Assembly: GCA_050012775.1 (NCBI GenBank)
Contig: JBEKGN010000004.1
Location: 112,637 to 176,636, forward strand
Reading direction: 5' to 3'
From: Roseiarcus sp050012775
GTDB lineage: Bacteria; Pseudomonadota; Alphaproteobacteria; Rhizobiales; Beijerinckiaceae
DNA: 64,000 bases
Made by a program: the position numbers and the translations under genes. The notes under the pieces were generated by a model, which saw only the letters and a program-made list of their open reading frames with translations, was not told where the DNA came from and made no database searches. Positions 7,349 to 16,714 of the stretch are shown here, piece after piece (the stretch's first letter is position 1; each line of letters opens with the position of its first letter).

Positions 7349-7957
7349 TCACAAATAGCTCGCCAGCTCCTTCGCCACTTCCTCCGGCGGGCGTTGCATA
7401 TCGAGCGCCTCGACGAAGGCCCCGTTGGCGTCCATGAGATAGACCACCGAGGAATGGTCCATCGAATAGTCGCCGTTGGCCTGCGCCGGCCCTTTGTGCG
7501 CATAGACGCGATAGGCCTTCTCGATCCCCGCGATTTGCTCCGGGCTGCCGGAAAGGCCGATGATGCGCGGATCGAAGCTGCTGACGTAATCGGCCATCAT
7601 CGCCGGGGTGTCGCGCTCGGGATCGACTGTGACGAACAGCGTGCGCAGCGGCTTGTCCGGCATTTTGCGCAGCGCGTCCGAGATCTGCGCCAGCGTCGTC
7701 GGGCAAATGTCCGGGCAGTGGGTGTAGCCGAAATAGACGAGGAAGGGCCGGCCCTTCATGTCGGCGTCGGTCAGTGTTTTGCCGTCGCCGGTCTGCAGCG
7801 AGAACGGCCCGCCGACCAGCGAACTCGGGTTGCGCGCCGGCGTCGCCGCGATCCAGACGCCTAAGCCGATGAGCGCGATCACCGCGATCGCGATCGCGAG
7901 CGCGCGCGTCGCAGGACCCGAACCGGCCGACTTGCCGCTCGATTTGGCTGGGCTCAA
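7349..7957 (-). CDS. sco: SCO1/SenC-family copper chaperone
   Basis: A membrane-anchored thioredoxin-fold protein that helps load the CuA centre of cytochrome oxidase. With the TTG start at 7957 (preceded by GAGAGCGG) it is 202 residues; an upstream TTG at 8020 would give 223. One transmembrane helix (about 18-38) is followed by a periplasmic domain. Its copper ligands are C81 and C85 in THCPDICP, with a histidine in YSMDHSS near the C-terminus. All three metal ligands are present. It is divergent from the LysR gene, with about 110 bp between them. No oxidase genes are visible nearby. Confidence 0.88.
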   Translation of the reverse strand: MSPAKSSGKSAGSGPATRALAIAIAVIALIGLGVWIAATPARNPSSLVGGPFSLQTGDGKTLTDADMKGRPFLVYFGYTHCPDICPTTLAQISDALRKMPDKPLRTLFVTVDPERDTPAMMADYVSSFDPRIIGLSGSPEQIAGIEKAYRVYAHKGPAQANGDYSMDHSSVVYLMDANGAFVEALDMQRPPEEVAKELASYL

Positions 7958-8067
7958 GGACCGCTCTCGTGTTGGTGGGCCGACGTCTCCATAGCGCCAA
8001 GCCGCCGCCGCCGCAATCAATAGAGGTGGGCTATCGCTGAAGACGCGCGCCGGTTAAATTGCGCGCC

Positions 8068-8994
8068 ATGGTGTTGCGGCAGTTGGAATATCTTGTGGCG
8101 CTGGCGCGCGAAAAGCACTTCGGCCGCGCCGCCGAGGCTTGTCATGTGACGCAGCCCACGCTTTCGGCGGCGATTCGCCAATTGGAGGAGGATCTCGGCG
8201 CGCCGATCGTCGAGCGCGGCCATCGCTTCGTCGGCCTGACGAGGCAGGGCGAGCTGGCGCTGGAGCATGCCCATCGCATCCTCGCCGAAGCCGAGATCAT
8301 GCGCACGGACATCGAGGAGCTCGACAAAGGCCTTTCCGGCCGGCTGCGGCTCGGCGCCATCCCGACCGCGCTGCCGATCGTCTCGCAGCTCACCGCGCCG
8401 TTCACCGCGCGCTTTCCCCAAGTCGCCGTCACCGTGCTGTCGCTGACCTCGCAGGAGATTCAGCGCGGCATCGAGGATTTCGAACTCGACGTCGGCCTCA
8501 CCTATCTCGACAACGAGCCGCTGGAGCGGGTGAAGGCCAAACCGATCTACGAGGAAGAATATGTCTTTCTGACCCCCGCCTCCGGCCGCTACGCCGATCG
8601 GCGAACGATTTCCTGGAAAGAGGCCGCGGCGGCGCCGCTGTGCCTGCTCACGCCCGACATGCAGAACCGTCGCATCGTCGACGGCGTCTTCCGCTCGGTC
8701 GGCGAGACCCCCAAACCCTCGGTCGAAACCAACTCGATCTTCAATCTCGTTTCGCACGCCAGCTCCGGCCAATGGTCGTCGATCGTGCCGCGGCAATTGC
8801 TGCAATTCTTCGGCATCCCCCGCAATACGCGCGCCATCGAACTCGTCGAGCCGACCGCGCGTCGCACCATCGGCCTCATCATGGCCGATCGCGACCCTCC
8901 CGCCCCGCTCGCGCGCAATCTTTTCGCCATGGAGCAGCCCGCCGACATCGGCGCCCTCATCGTCGCGCCGATCAAGACGGAGGCCGTTCGATAG
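8068..8994 (+). CDS. LysR-type regulator, FdsR-like
   Basis: A 308-residue LysR-type activator: winged helix-turn-helix at the N-terminus (ARAEACHVTQPTLSAAIRQLEEDLG region, residues about 15-45) and a periplasmic-binding-like effector domain from about 90. It lies directly upstream of, and in the same direction as, the formate dehydrogenase operon, as FdsR does in other fds clusters. It therefore probably senses formate and activates fds. The ATG at 8068 is preferred over an in-frame TTG at 8059. The effector is inferred from context only. Confidence 0.85.
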   Translation: MVLRQLEYLVALAREKHFGRAAEACHVTQPTLSAAIRQLEEDLGAPIVERGHRFVGLTRQGELALEHAHRILAEAEIMRTDIEELDKGLSGRLRLGAIPTALPIVSQLTAPFTARFPQVAVTVLSLTSQEIQRGIEDFELDVGLTYLDNEPLERVKAKPIYEEEYVFLTPASGRYADRRTISWKEAAAAPLCLLTPDMQNRRIVDGVFRSVGETPKPSVETNSIFNLVSHASSGQWSSIVPRQLLQFFGIPRNTRAIELVEPTARRTIGLIMADRDPPAPLARNLFAMEQPADIGALIVAPIKTEAVR

Positions 8995-9130
8995 GATTCT
9001 TCTATCGATCGGTGCGAACATTCGATTTGCATCGCGTCACGCGGTGGGGGATTCTTAAAGGGAATAGTCGATAGATTCCAGGCGCGGCGGGCGCGAAGAG
9101 ACGCCGCGCGCGCTGTCGGGAGGGTCCGAG
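8995..9130 (+). promoter_or_regulatory. probable fds promoter/regulator region
   Basis: The 136-bp gap between the LysR gene and fdsG carries an 8-bp inverted repeat TCTATCGA (9001-9008) and TCGATAGA (9068-9075), and an AT-rich ATTCTTAAAGGGAATAG patch. A ribosome-binding GGGAGG (9119-9124) precedes the fdsG ATG. The repeats could be LysR-type sites, but this is inference. Confidence 0.35.
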
Positions 9131-9613
9131 ATGACGGGCAGAACGCCTTGGGACGAATCCCAGGCGCGCGTTTTGATCGAGGCGAAGAGGGCCGAGCCGG
9201 GCGCCGCCCTGCCGATCCTGCACGCTTTGCAGGAGCGCTTCGGCTATATCGACGATTCCGCGATTCCTGCGATCGCCGAGGCTCTCAATGTCTCCAAGGC
9301 CGAAATCCACGGCGTGGTGAGCTTCTACCACGATTTCCGCCGGGCGCCGGTCGACGGCGCGACGCTCAAGCTCTGCCGCGCCGAATCCTGTCAGGCGCTC
9401 GGCTGCGAGGATCTGGTCGCCCATCTCAGCCAGGCGCACGGCCTCGAGGTCGACCGCGCCGACGCGAGCGCGCCGCTTGCCGTCGAGACCGTCTATTGCT
9501 TGGGGAATTGCGCGCTTTCGCCCGCCGCGCTGCTGGACGGCGAGCCGATCGGCCGGCTCGATCGGGTCGCGCTCGATGAAATCGTCGCGCGAACCGCCGA
9601 GAGGCGGCCATGA
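9131..9613 (+). CDS. fdsG: NAD-dependent formate dehydrogenase, gamma subunit
   Basis: FdsG (160 residues) is the NuoE-like [2Fe-2S] subunit of the soluble molybdenum, NAD-dependent formate dehydrogenase. The four cluster cysteines are visible as LCRAESC and YCLGNC in a thioredoxin-like C-terminal half, and the N-terminal half has the ILHALQERFGYI helix of NuoE. It is the first gene of fdsGBACD. A strong GGGAGG precedes the ATG, and the stop overlaps the fdsB start by four bases. Confidence 0.95.
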   Translation: MTGRTPWDESQARVLIEAKRAEPGAALPILHALQERFGYIDDSAIPAIAEALNVSKAEIHGVVSFYHDFRRAPVDGATLKLCRAESCQALGCEDLVAHLSQAHGLEVDRADASAPLAVETVYCLGNCALSPAALLDGEPIGRLDRVALDEIVARTAERRP

Positions 9614-11181
9614 ACCCGGCGGCCACGAGCGCGCGCGTCTATATTCCCGCCGATTCGGCCGCCCTTTCCGTCGGCGCCGACCGGGCGGCGCGCGCCATCG
9701 CCGAGGAGGCGCAGGCGCGCGGGATCGAGCTCGCGCTCGTGCGCACCGGCTCGCGCGGCCTCTTCTGGCTGGAGCCGATGGTCGAGGTGGAGACGGCCGA
9801 GGGCCGTTTCGCCTATGGTCCGATCGTCCCCGGCGACGCGCCCTCGCTATTCCAGGCGGGGTTTCTCGCCGGCGGCGCCCACCCCAAGGCGCTCGGGCTC
9901 GTCGAGGACATCCCCTATCTCAAGAACCAGCAGCGGCTGATTTTCGCGCGTTGCGGCGTCGTCGATCCCCTGTCGCTCGACGATTATCGCCGGCACGGCG
10001 GCCTCGCCGGACTCGAACAGGCGATCGCGCTGGGATCCGAGCGCACGATCGCGGAAGTTCTCGCCTCGGGCCTGCGCGGGCGCGGCGGCGCGGGGTTCCC
10101 CACCGGGATCAAGTGGCGCACCGTCGCCGGCGTCGCGGCCGATCAGAAATACATCGTCTGCAACGCCGACGAAGGCGACAGCGGCACGTATGCCGACCGC
10201 ATGCTGCTGGAGGGCGATCCCTTCCTGCTGATCGAGGGCATGGCGATCGCCGCGCTCAGCGTCGGCGCGACGAAGGGCTACGTCTATATCCGCTCCGAAT
10301 ATCCGCACGGCTTCGCCAGATTCTCCGCCGCCATCGAGCGGGCGCGCGCCGCCGGCCTGCTCGGCCGCAGCGTGCTGGGCTCGGGCCGAGCCTTCGACAT
10401 CGAAGCGCGGCTCGGGGCGGGCGCCTATATCTGCGGCGAGGAGACCTCGCTGCTCGAAAGCCTGGAGGGCCGGCGCGGCCAGGTGCGGGTCAAGCCGCCG
10501 CTGCCGGCGATCCGCGGCCTGTTCGGCAAGCCGACCGTCATCAACAACGTGCTGAGCTTCGCCTCCACGCCTTGGATCCTCGCTCATGGCGGCAAGGCCT
10601 ACGCCGAATATGGCGTCGGCCGCTCGCGCGGCTCGCAGCCGTTCCAACTGGCCGGCAATATCAAGCGCGGCGGCCTCGTCGAACTCGCTTTCGGCGCGAC
10701 GATCCGTCAATTGATCGAGGACTTCGGCGGCGGAACGCGCTCGGGCCGGCCGGTTCGCGCGGTGCAGGTGGGCGGGCCGCTGGGCGCCTATTTCCCGGAA
10801 AGCCTCATCGACACGCCGCTCGACTACGAGGCGATGATCGCCGCCAAGGGCATGCTCGGCCACGGCGGGATCGTCGTGTTCGACGATACGGTCGACATGG
10901 CGCGGCAGGCGCGCTTCGCCTTTTCCTTCTGCGCCGCGGAGAGCTGCGGCAAGTGCACGCCGTGCCGCATCGGCTCGACCCGCGGCGCCGAAACGGTCGA
11001 CAAGATCGTCGCCGGCCGGGACCGCCCGAAAAATATCCAACTCTTGCGCGATCTTTGCGAAGTGCTGACGGACGGCTCGCTGTGCGCGCTCGGCGGATTG
11101 ACGCCGCTTCCCGTGCTCAGCGCGCTGGACCATTTCGGCGAGGACTTCGCTGGAGATCCCGCGCGGGCCGCGGCCGAATAG
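9610..11181 (+). CDS. fdsB: NAD-dependent formate dehydrogenase, beta subunit
   Basis: FdsB (523 residues) is NuoF-like. It holds FMN, binds NAD and carries a [4Fe-4S] cluster. Residues about 1-110 form a thioredoxin-like NuoE-type domain. Then come the glycine-rich nucleotide loop GLRGRGGAGFPTG, the NADEGDSGTY FMN segment, GAYICGEETSLLESLEG, and the cluster cysteines SCGKCTPCRIG plus a final cysteine in SLCALGG. It transfers electrons from FdsA to NAD+. ATGA overlap with fdsG and a 9-bp gap to fdsA show a coupled operon. Confidence 0.96.
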   Translation: MNPAATSARVYIPADSAALSVGADRAARAIAEEAQARGIELALVRTGSRGLFWLEPMVEVETAEGRFAYGPIVPGDAPSLFQAGFLAGGAHPKALGLVEDIPYLKNQQRLIFARCGVVDPLSLDDYRRHGGLAGLEQAIALGSERTIAEVLASGLRGRGGAGFPTGIKWRTVAGVAADQKYIVCNADEGDSGTYADRMLLEGDPFLLIEGMAIAALSVGATKGYVYIRSEYPHGFARFSAAIERARAAGLLGRSVLGSGRAFDIEARLGAGAYICGEETSLLESLEGRRGQVRVKPPLPAIRGLFGKPTVINNVLSFASTPWILAHGGKAYAEYGVGRSRGSQPFQLAGNIKRGGLVELAFGATIRQLIEDFGGGTRSGRPVRAVQVGGPLGAYFPESLIDTPLDYEAMIAAKGMLGHGGIVVFDDTVDMARQARFAFSFCAAESCGKCTPCRIGSTRGAETVDKIVAGRDRPKNIQLLRDLCEVLTDGSLCALGGLTPLPVLSALDHFGEDFAGDPARAAAE

Positions 11182-11190
11182 GAGGCTCCC

Positions 11191-14037
11191 ATGGCGCTGT
11201 TGCAGGAATTCGATTCGGGCACGCCGATCAGGACCGGCGAAGCGACCGTGACCCTGACCATCGACGGCCGGCAGGTCAGTGTGCCCCAGGGAACCTCGGT
11301 GATGGCCGCCGCGGCGCTGATCGACACGCCGATCCCGAGGCTTTGCGCCACCGATAGCCTCGAGCCCTTCGGCTCGTGCCGGTTGTGCCTGGTCGAGATC
11401 GAGGGCCGCAAGGGAACGCCGGCCTCCTGCGCGACGCCGGCCGAGGCCGGCATGGTCGTGCGCACCCAGACGCCGCGGCTCGCCAAACTCCGGCGCGGCG
11501 TGATGGAGCTCTATATCTCCGACCATCCCCTGGACTGCCTGACCTGCAGCGCCAACGGCGATTGCGAATTGCAGACCCAGGCGGGCGTCGTCGGCCTGCG
11601 CGACGTGCGCTACGGCTATGATGGCGAAAACCATCTGAAGGCGCCGACCGATTCCTCCAATCCCTATTTCAACTTCGAATCCTCGAAATGCATCGTCTGT
11701 TCGCGCTGCGTGCGCGCCTGCGAGGAAGTGCAGGGCACCTTCGCGCTGACGATTCTCGGCCGCGGCTTCGATTCGAAAGTCTCGCCCGGCGGCGGCGATT
11801 TCTTCAGCTCGGAATGCGTCTCCTGCGGCGCCTGCGTGCAGGCCTGTCCGACCGCGACGCTGAACGAGAAGAGCGTCATCGCCGCCGGCGCGCCCGAGCG
11901 CTCGGTCGTCACCACCTGCGCCTATTGCGGCGTCGGCTGCTCCTTCAAGGCGGAGCTGAAGGGCGAAGAGGTCGTACGCATGGTTCCCTACAAGGCCGGC
12001 AAGGCCAACGAGGGCCATTCCTGCGTCAAGGGCCGTTTCGCCTACGGCTACGCCACGCACAAGGACCGCATCGTCAAGCCGATGATCCGCGCCGCGATCG
12101 ACGATCCCTGGCGCGAAGTCACGTGGGACGAGGCGATCCAATACGCGGCGAGCGAATTCAAGCGTATCCAGGCCAAATACGGGCGCGACTCGATCGGCGC
12201 CATCACCTCCTCGCGCTGCACCAACGAGGAAGTGTTTCTCATTCAGAAGCTGGTGCGCGCCGGCTTCGGCAACAACAATGTCGACACTTGCGCGCGCGTC
12301 TGCCATTCGCCGACCGGCTACGGCCTGTCCAAGACCTTCGGCACCTCGGCCGGCACGCAGGACTTCAAGTCGGTCGAAAAGGCCGACGTGATCCTGGTGA
12401 TCGGCGCCAATCCGACCGACGCGCATCCGGTCTTCGCCTCGCGCATGAAGAAGCGCCTGCGCGCCGGCGCGAAGCTGATCGTCGTCGATCCGCGCCGCAT
12501 CGATCTCGTGCGCACGCCGCATGTTCAAGCGGATTTCCACCTCGCGCTGCGGCCCGGGACCAACGTCGCCGTGATCAATGCGCTCGCCCACGTGATCGTC
12601 ACCGAGGGGCTCGTAAATGAGGCGTTCGTGCGCGCGCGCAGCGACGCGGCCAATTTCGAATCCTGGGCGCGCTTCATCGCCGAGGAGCGTCACTCGCCCG
12701 AAGCGACCGCCGCGGTCACCGGCGTTCCCGCCGCCGACCTTCGCGCCGCCGCGCGCCTCTATGCGAAAGGCGGAAACGGCGCGATCTACTACGGCCTCGG
12801 CGTCACCGAGCATTCCCAGGGCTCGACGACCGTGATGGCGATGGCCAATCTGGCGATGGCGACCGGCAATATCGGCCACGACGGCGTCGGCGTGAATCCG
12901 TTGCGCGGCCAGAACAACGTGCAGGGCTCGTGCGACATGGGCTCGTTTCCGCACGAATTCTCCGGCTATCGCCACGTCTCCGACGATTCGACGCGCGAGG
13001 TGTTCGAGCGCCTGTGGGGCGTGCCGCTCAGCAAGGAGCCGGGCCTGCGCATCCCCAACATGATGGACGAGGCGGTGGAGGGCGCGTTCAAGGGACTCTA
13101 CGTGCAGGGCGAGGACATCGCCCAATCCGATCCCGACACCCAGCACATCACGGCGGGCCTGGCGGCGATGGAATGCGTCATCGTGCAGGATCTCTTTCTC
13201 AACGAGACCGCGCGCTACGCGCATGTGTTCTTCCCCGGCGCCTCGTTCCTCGAAAAGGACGGCACTTTCACCAACGCCGAGCGCCGCATCAACCGCGTTC
13301 GCAAGGCGATGCCGCCGCTCGCCGGCATGGCCGACTGGGAAGCGACGATCGCCTTCGCGCACGCCGTCGGCGTTCCCATGAATTACTCGCATCCCAGCGA
13401 GATCATGGACGAGATCGCCGCCTTGACGCCGACTTTCAAGGGCGTCTCCTACGCGCGGCTCGACGAGCTCGGCTCGATCCAGTGGCCGTGCAACGACGCC
13501 GCGCCGACGGGAACGCCGATCATGCACGTCGAGCGCTTCGTGCGCGGCAAGGGCCAGTTCATGCTGACCGAGTATGTCGCCACCGACGAGCGAACCGGGC
13601 CGCGCTTCCCGCTGCTGCTGACGACCGGACGAATCCTGTCGCAATACAATGTCGGCGCGCAGACGCGGCGCACCGAGAACAGCCGCTGGCACGAGGAGGA
13701 CGTGCTGGAGATTCACCCCTTCGACGCGGAAAGCCGCGGCGTGCGCGAGGGCGACCTCGTCTCGTTGCAGAGCCGCGTCGGCGAGGTTTCGCTGCACGCC
13801 AAAGTCTCCGAGCGCATGCAGCCCGGCGTCGTCTACACGACGTTCCATCATCCCAATAGCGGCGCCAACGTAGTGACGACGGAGAATTCGGACTGGGCGA
13901 CCAATTGCCCGGAATACAAGGTGACGGCAGTGCAGATCAGGCGCACCAACCATTATTCCGAGTGGCAGGAACGCGATCGCGAGGAAGGCGTCGCGCGCCG
14001 CCGCATCGCCGGGGCTGAAGTCCATGCCGCCGAATGA
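11191..14037 (+). CDS. fdsA: NAD-dependent formate dehydrogenase, catalytic alpha subunit
   Basis: FdsA (948 residues) oxidises formate to CO2 at a molybdenum bis-MGD centre. The NuoG-like N-terminus carries a [2Fe-2S] set (CATDSLEPFGSCRLC), a His/Cys [4Fe-4S] site (DHPLDCLTCSANGDC), and two ferredoxin-type clusters (CIVCSRCVRAC and CVSCGACVQAC). A further cluster motif CAYCGVGCSFK opens the molybdenum domain. The molybdenum ligand is C371 in ARVCHSPTGYG, so this is a cysteine, not selenocysteine, enzyme. GGAGG precedes the ATG. The 3' end overlaps fdsC by 14 bp. All expected cofactor residues appear intact. Confidence 0.97.
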   Translation: MALLQEFDSGTPIRTGEATVTLTIDGRQVSVPQGTSVMAAAALIDTPIPRLCATDSLEPFGSCRLCLVEIEGRKGTPASCATPAEAGMVVRTQTPRLAKLRRGVMELYISDHPLDCLTCSANGDCELQTQAGVVGLRDVRYGYDGENHLKAPTDSSNPYFNFESSKCIVCSRCVRACEEVQGTFALTILGRGFDSKVSPGGGDFFSSECVSCGACVQACPTATLNEKSVIAAGAPERSVVTTCAYCGVGCSFKAELKGEEVVRMVPYKAGKANEGHSCVKGRFAYGYATHKDRIVKPMIRAAIDDPWREVTWDEAIQYAASEFKRIQAKYGRDSIGAITSSRCTNEEVFLIQKLVRAGFGNNNVDTCARVCHSPTGYGLSKTFGTSAGTQDFKSVEKADVILVIGANPTDAHPVFASRMKKRLRAGAKLIVVDPRRIDLVRTPHVQADFHLALRPGTNVAVINALAHVIVTEGLVNEAFVRARSDAANFESWARFIAEERHSPEATAAVTGVPAADLRAAARLYAKGGNGAIYYGLGVTEHSQGSTTVMAMANLAMATGNIGHDGVGVNPLRGQNNVQGSCDMGSFPHEFSGYRHVSDDSTREVFERLWGVPLSKEPGLRIPNMMDEAVEGAFKGLYVQGEDIAQSDPDTQHITAGLAAMECVIVQDLFLNETARYAHVFFPGASFLEKDGTFTNAERRINRVRKAMPPLAGMADWEATIAFAHAVGVPMNYSHPSEIMDEIAALTPTFKGVSYARLDELGSIQWPCNDAAPTGTPIMHVERFVRGKGQFMLTEYVATDERTGPRFPLLLTTGRILSQYNVGAQTRRTENSRWHEEDVLEIHPFDAESRGVREGDLVSLQSRVGEVSLHAKVSERMQPGVVYTTFHHPNSGANVVTTENSDWATNCPEYKVTAVQIRRTNHYSEWQERDREEGVARRRIAGAEVHAAE

Positions 14038-14857
14038 GGAAGCCGGCGCGGTTTTCGCGCCGGCGCAAGACTTCGACTACGATCGCGGCGCCTACGGACC
14101 CGTCCGGCGCCGCGCGATCGCCGTCGAGACGCCGATCCAGCTCGCATTCGGCGGCGCGCCCTTCGCGGTTATGATGGCGACGCCGCGCGACCTTAAGGAT
14201 TTCGCCGTCGGCTTCGCGCTGACCGAGGGAATCGTCGAGCGAATCGATGAAATTCGCGATGTCGAGATCGCGGCGATCGACGGAGGGATGCGCCTCGACG
14301 TCGCGCTCGCGGGCGAGCGCATGAGCGCGCATCTCGCGCGCTCGCGGGCGATGTCCGGCCGCACGGGATGCGGCCTTTGCGGCCTCGAGGATCTCGCGCA
14401 TCTGCCCAAGCCCCGCCGGCCCGTCCCGGCGGGCGCGCCGATCGCGCCGGCGGCGATCCGCGCCGCGCTGCTCGGGCTCGAGCGCGCTCAGCCGCTCAAC
14501 GCCGAGACGCGCGCCGTGCACGGCGCGGCCTGGAGCGACCGCTCCGGCGCCGTTCTCGTCGTACGCGAAGATGTCGGGCGCCATAACGCGCTCGATAAAC
14601 TGATCGGCGCGCTCGCGCTGGCCTCGGTCGATCCGACGAGCGGCTTCATCGTCCTCACCAGCCGCTGCTCGTTCGAGATGGTGGCCAAGGCGGCGGCGTT
14701 CGGCGCGGCGACGCTCGTGTCGGTTTCGGCGCCGACCTCGCTCGCGCTCGAGCGCGCGAGAGAGAGCGGCGTCACGCTCATCGCGATCGCCCGCGCGGAT
14801 CAGGCGACGCTCTTCACCGTGGCGACGTCCGGCGCGAGCGGAGGGCTTGCGGCGTGA
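14024..14857 (+). CDS. fdsC: formate dehydrogenase sulfurtransferase (FdhD/FdsC)
   Basis: A 277-residue FdhD-family protein that hands sulfur to the molybdenum cofactor before insertion into FdsA. The flexible loop contains the paired cysteines C116 and C119 in GCGLCG, the family signature. FAVGFALTEGI and EDVGRHNALDKL are conserved FdhD segments. It overlaps fdsA by 14 bp and fdsD by 4 bp. Called fdsC in fds operons, fdhD elsewhere. Confidence 0.94.
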   Translation: MPPNEEAGAVFAPAQDFDYDRGAYGPVRRRAIAVETPIQLAFGGAPFAVMMATPRDLKDFAVGFALTEGIVERIDEIRDVEIAAIDGGMRLDVALAGERMSAHLARSRAMSGRTGCGLCGLEDLAHLPKPRRPVPAGAPIAPAAIRAALLGLERAQPLNAETRAVHGAAWSDRSGAVLVVREDVGRHNALDKLIGALALASVDPTSGFIVLTSRCSFEMVAKAAAFGAATLVSVSAPTSLALERARESGVTLIAIARADQATLFTVATSGASGGLAA

Positions 14858-15084
14858 GCGTAGCAAAAATCGACAAGCTCGCGCGCATGGCCAACCAGAT
14901 CGGCGCCGCTTTCAGCGCGATGCCCGAGCGCGAGGCGACCGCCAGCGCAGCGGCGCATCTCAAACTCTACTGGACGCCGAAAATGATTCGCGAAATAGTC
15001 GCTTTCGCCGAGTCAGGCCGAGCGGGCCTCAATGCGATCGCGGCCGGCGCCGTGGCGGCGCTGAAAAGAGACGGAGCCGGCTGA
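14854..15084 (+). CDS. fdsD: formate dehydrogenase small subunit FdsD
   Basis: A 76-residue protein starting at GTG 14854, overlapping the fdsC stop. It has the FdsD pattern: an N-terminal KLARMANQIGAAFS, a central HLKLYWTPKMIREI, and an Ala-rich helical end. FdsD is needed for the assembled formate dehydrogenase in related bacteria, though it carries no cofactor. It closes the fdsGBACD operon. Confidence 0.88.
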   Translation: MSVAKIDKLARMANQIGAAFSAMPEREATASAAAHLKLYWTPKMIREIVAFAESGRAGLNAIAAGAVAALKRDGAG

Positions 15085-15100
15085 ACCGGCGTTCGAGAGG

Positions 15101-15127
15101 CGGCCGTCGCGCGAATTGCGACGGCCG
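15101..15127 (+). terminator. stem-loop after the fds operon
   Basis: A perfect 10-bp inverted repeat CGGCCGTCGC (15101-15110) and GCGACGGCCG (15118-15127) with a 7-nt loop lies 16 bp after the fdsD stop. No T-run follows, so it may be a 3'-end stabiliser or attenuating hairpin between fds and the transporter gene rather than a strict intrinsic terminator. Confidence 0.5.
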
Positions 15128-15263
15128 AGCATTTGGGAGAGGAAACGACGTCGATGCCTGAGGTTGCCGCATGGCGTGCGCGAGCGCGCGGATTGACGAT
15201 CTTCGATTTGCCCGCGGGCGCAGATGACGCCGGCGAACGCCATCTCCGATGGGAGGGAACGCG

Positions 15264-16703
15264 ATGACGAGCGCCAGCGCCGCCGCCAAGCCGGCGGGAT
15301 TTTTCAGCTTCCTCGATCGTGCGCATACCGTCGCGGAGCCCGGCTTCAGCCGATGGATGGTTCCGCCGGCTGCGCTGTGCATCCACTTGTGCATCGGGCA
15401 AGCCTATGCGTTCAGCGTGTTCAACCTGCCGATGAGCAAGCTGATCGGCGTCGATCACGCCGCGCCGGACGACTGGAAGCTGACCGATCTCGGCTGGATC
15501 TTCTCGATCGCGATCTTTTTCCTCGGCGCTTCGGCGGCGGTGTTCGGGCGCTGGGTCGAGGACGGCGGCCCGCGGCGCGCCATGTTCGCGGCGGGTCTCT
15601 GCTGGGCCGGCGGCTTCTTCGTCGCCGCGATCGGAGTCTATCTGCACGCGCTTTGGATCATCTATCTCGGCTACGGCGTGCTCGGCGGCGTCGGGCTCGG
15701 GCTCGGCTATATCTCGCCGGTCTCCACCCTGATCAAATGGTTCCCGGATCGTCCGGGCATGGCCACCGGCATGGCGATCATGGGCTTCGGCGGCGGCGCC
15801 TTCATCGCCTCGCCGCTTTCGGTCTGGCTCATGCAGAAGTTTTCGACGCCGACGCATATCGGGGTCGCGGAAACCTTCATCGTCATGGGCGCCGTCTATC
15901 TCTGCTTCATGTGGGTCGGCGCCGCGATCGTGCGGGTGCCGCCCGTCGACTTTAAGCCGGAGGGCTACACGCCGCCCCTCGTCGCGCAAAAGCTGATCAC
16001 CAAGAACGACGTTTATGTCTATGACGCGCTGAAGACGCCGCAGTTCTGGCTGATCTGGGCCGTTCTCTGCCTGAACGTCACCGCCGGCATCGGCGTTCTC
16101 GGCCAGGCTTCGGCGATGAGCCAGGAAATGTTCCCGGGCCGGGTCACTCCGGTGGCCGCGGCGGGCTTCGTCGGACTGCTCAGTCTCTTCAACATGGGGG
16201 GGCGTTTCTTCTGGGCTTCGATTTCCGATTATATCGGCCGTAAGAACACCTATTTCTGCTTCTTCGTGATCGGACCCGTACTTTACGCGCTCGTGCCCTC
16301 GACCGGATCGCTCGGCAGCGTGACGCTGTTCGTGCTCTGCTTCGTGGTGATTCTCTCGATGTACGGCGGCGGTTTCGCGACCGTTCCCGCCTATCTCAGG
16401 GACATGTTCGGCACTCGCTACGTCGGCGCCATTCACGGCATGCTGATCACGGCCTGGTCGATGGCGGGCGTGTTCGGTCCAGTGCTGGTCAACTATATCA
16501 GGCAGTATCAAATCGACAACGGCGTGCCGAAGGCGCAAGCTTACAATACTACGATGTACATTATGGCCGGACTGCTCGTGGTGGGCTTCTTCTGCAACCT
16601 CGCGATCAAGGCGGTCCATCACCGCTTTCACATGCACCCCGAACACGAAGCCGAAGAGGCGCAGGCGGTTGTCGCCGCCGCTGGCGATCCGTCGGGAGTT
16701 TAG
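15264..16703 (+). CDS. oxlT: MFS transporter, oxalate/formate antiporter family
   Basis: A 479-residue major facilitator with twelve predicted helices of the OFA (oxalate:formate antiporter) family. The ATG at 15264 follows a strong GGGAGGGAAC; an in-frame ATG at 15249 is less likely. The FSVFNLPMSKLIG and GGVGLGLGYISPV segments are typical of OFA proteins. Location right after fdsGBACD suggests it moves formate, oxalate or a related carboxylate. No formyl-CoA transferase or oxalyl-CoA decarboxylase is in the window, so oxalate use is unproven and formate handling is the safer inference. A 41-residue membrane protein follows immediately. Confidence 0.82.
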   Translation: MTSASAAAKPAGFFSFLDRAHTVAEPGFSRWMVPPAALCIHLCIGQAYAFSVFNLPMSKLIGVDHAAPDDWKLTDLGWIFSIAIFFLGASAAVFGRWVEDGGPRRAMFAAGLCWAGGFFVAAIGVYLHALWIIYLGYGVLGGVGLGLGYISPVSTLIKWFPDRPGMATGMAIMGFGGGAFIASPLSVWLMQKFSTPTHIGVAETFIVMGAVYLCFMWVGAAIVRVPPVDFKPEGYTPPLVAQKLITKNDVYVYDALKTPQFWLIWAVLCLNVTAGIGVLGQASAMSQEMFPGRVTPVAAAGFVGLLSLFNMGGRFFWASISDYIGRKNTYFCFFVIGPVLYALVPSTGSLGSVTLFVLCFVVILSMYGGGFATVPAYLRDMFGTRYVGAIHGMLITAWSMAGVFGPVLVNYIRQYQIDNGVPKAQAYNTTMYIMAGLLVVGFFCNLAIKAVHHRFHMHPEHEAEEAQAVVAAAGDPSGV

Positions 16704-16714
16704 GGAGAACGACC

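Noticed and set aside
9847..14025. A very long open frame (about 1392 codons) on the minus strand, antisense to fdsB and fdsA.
   Set aside because: It is the mirror of real GC-rich genes whose codon bias removes stops on the other strand. The product is an Arg/Ala/Gly/Asp-rich string with no family.
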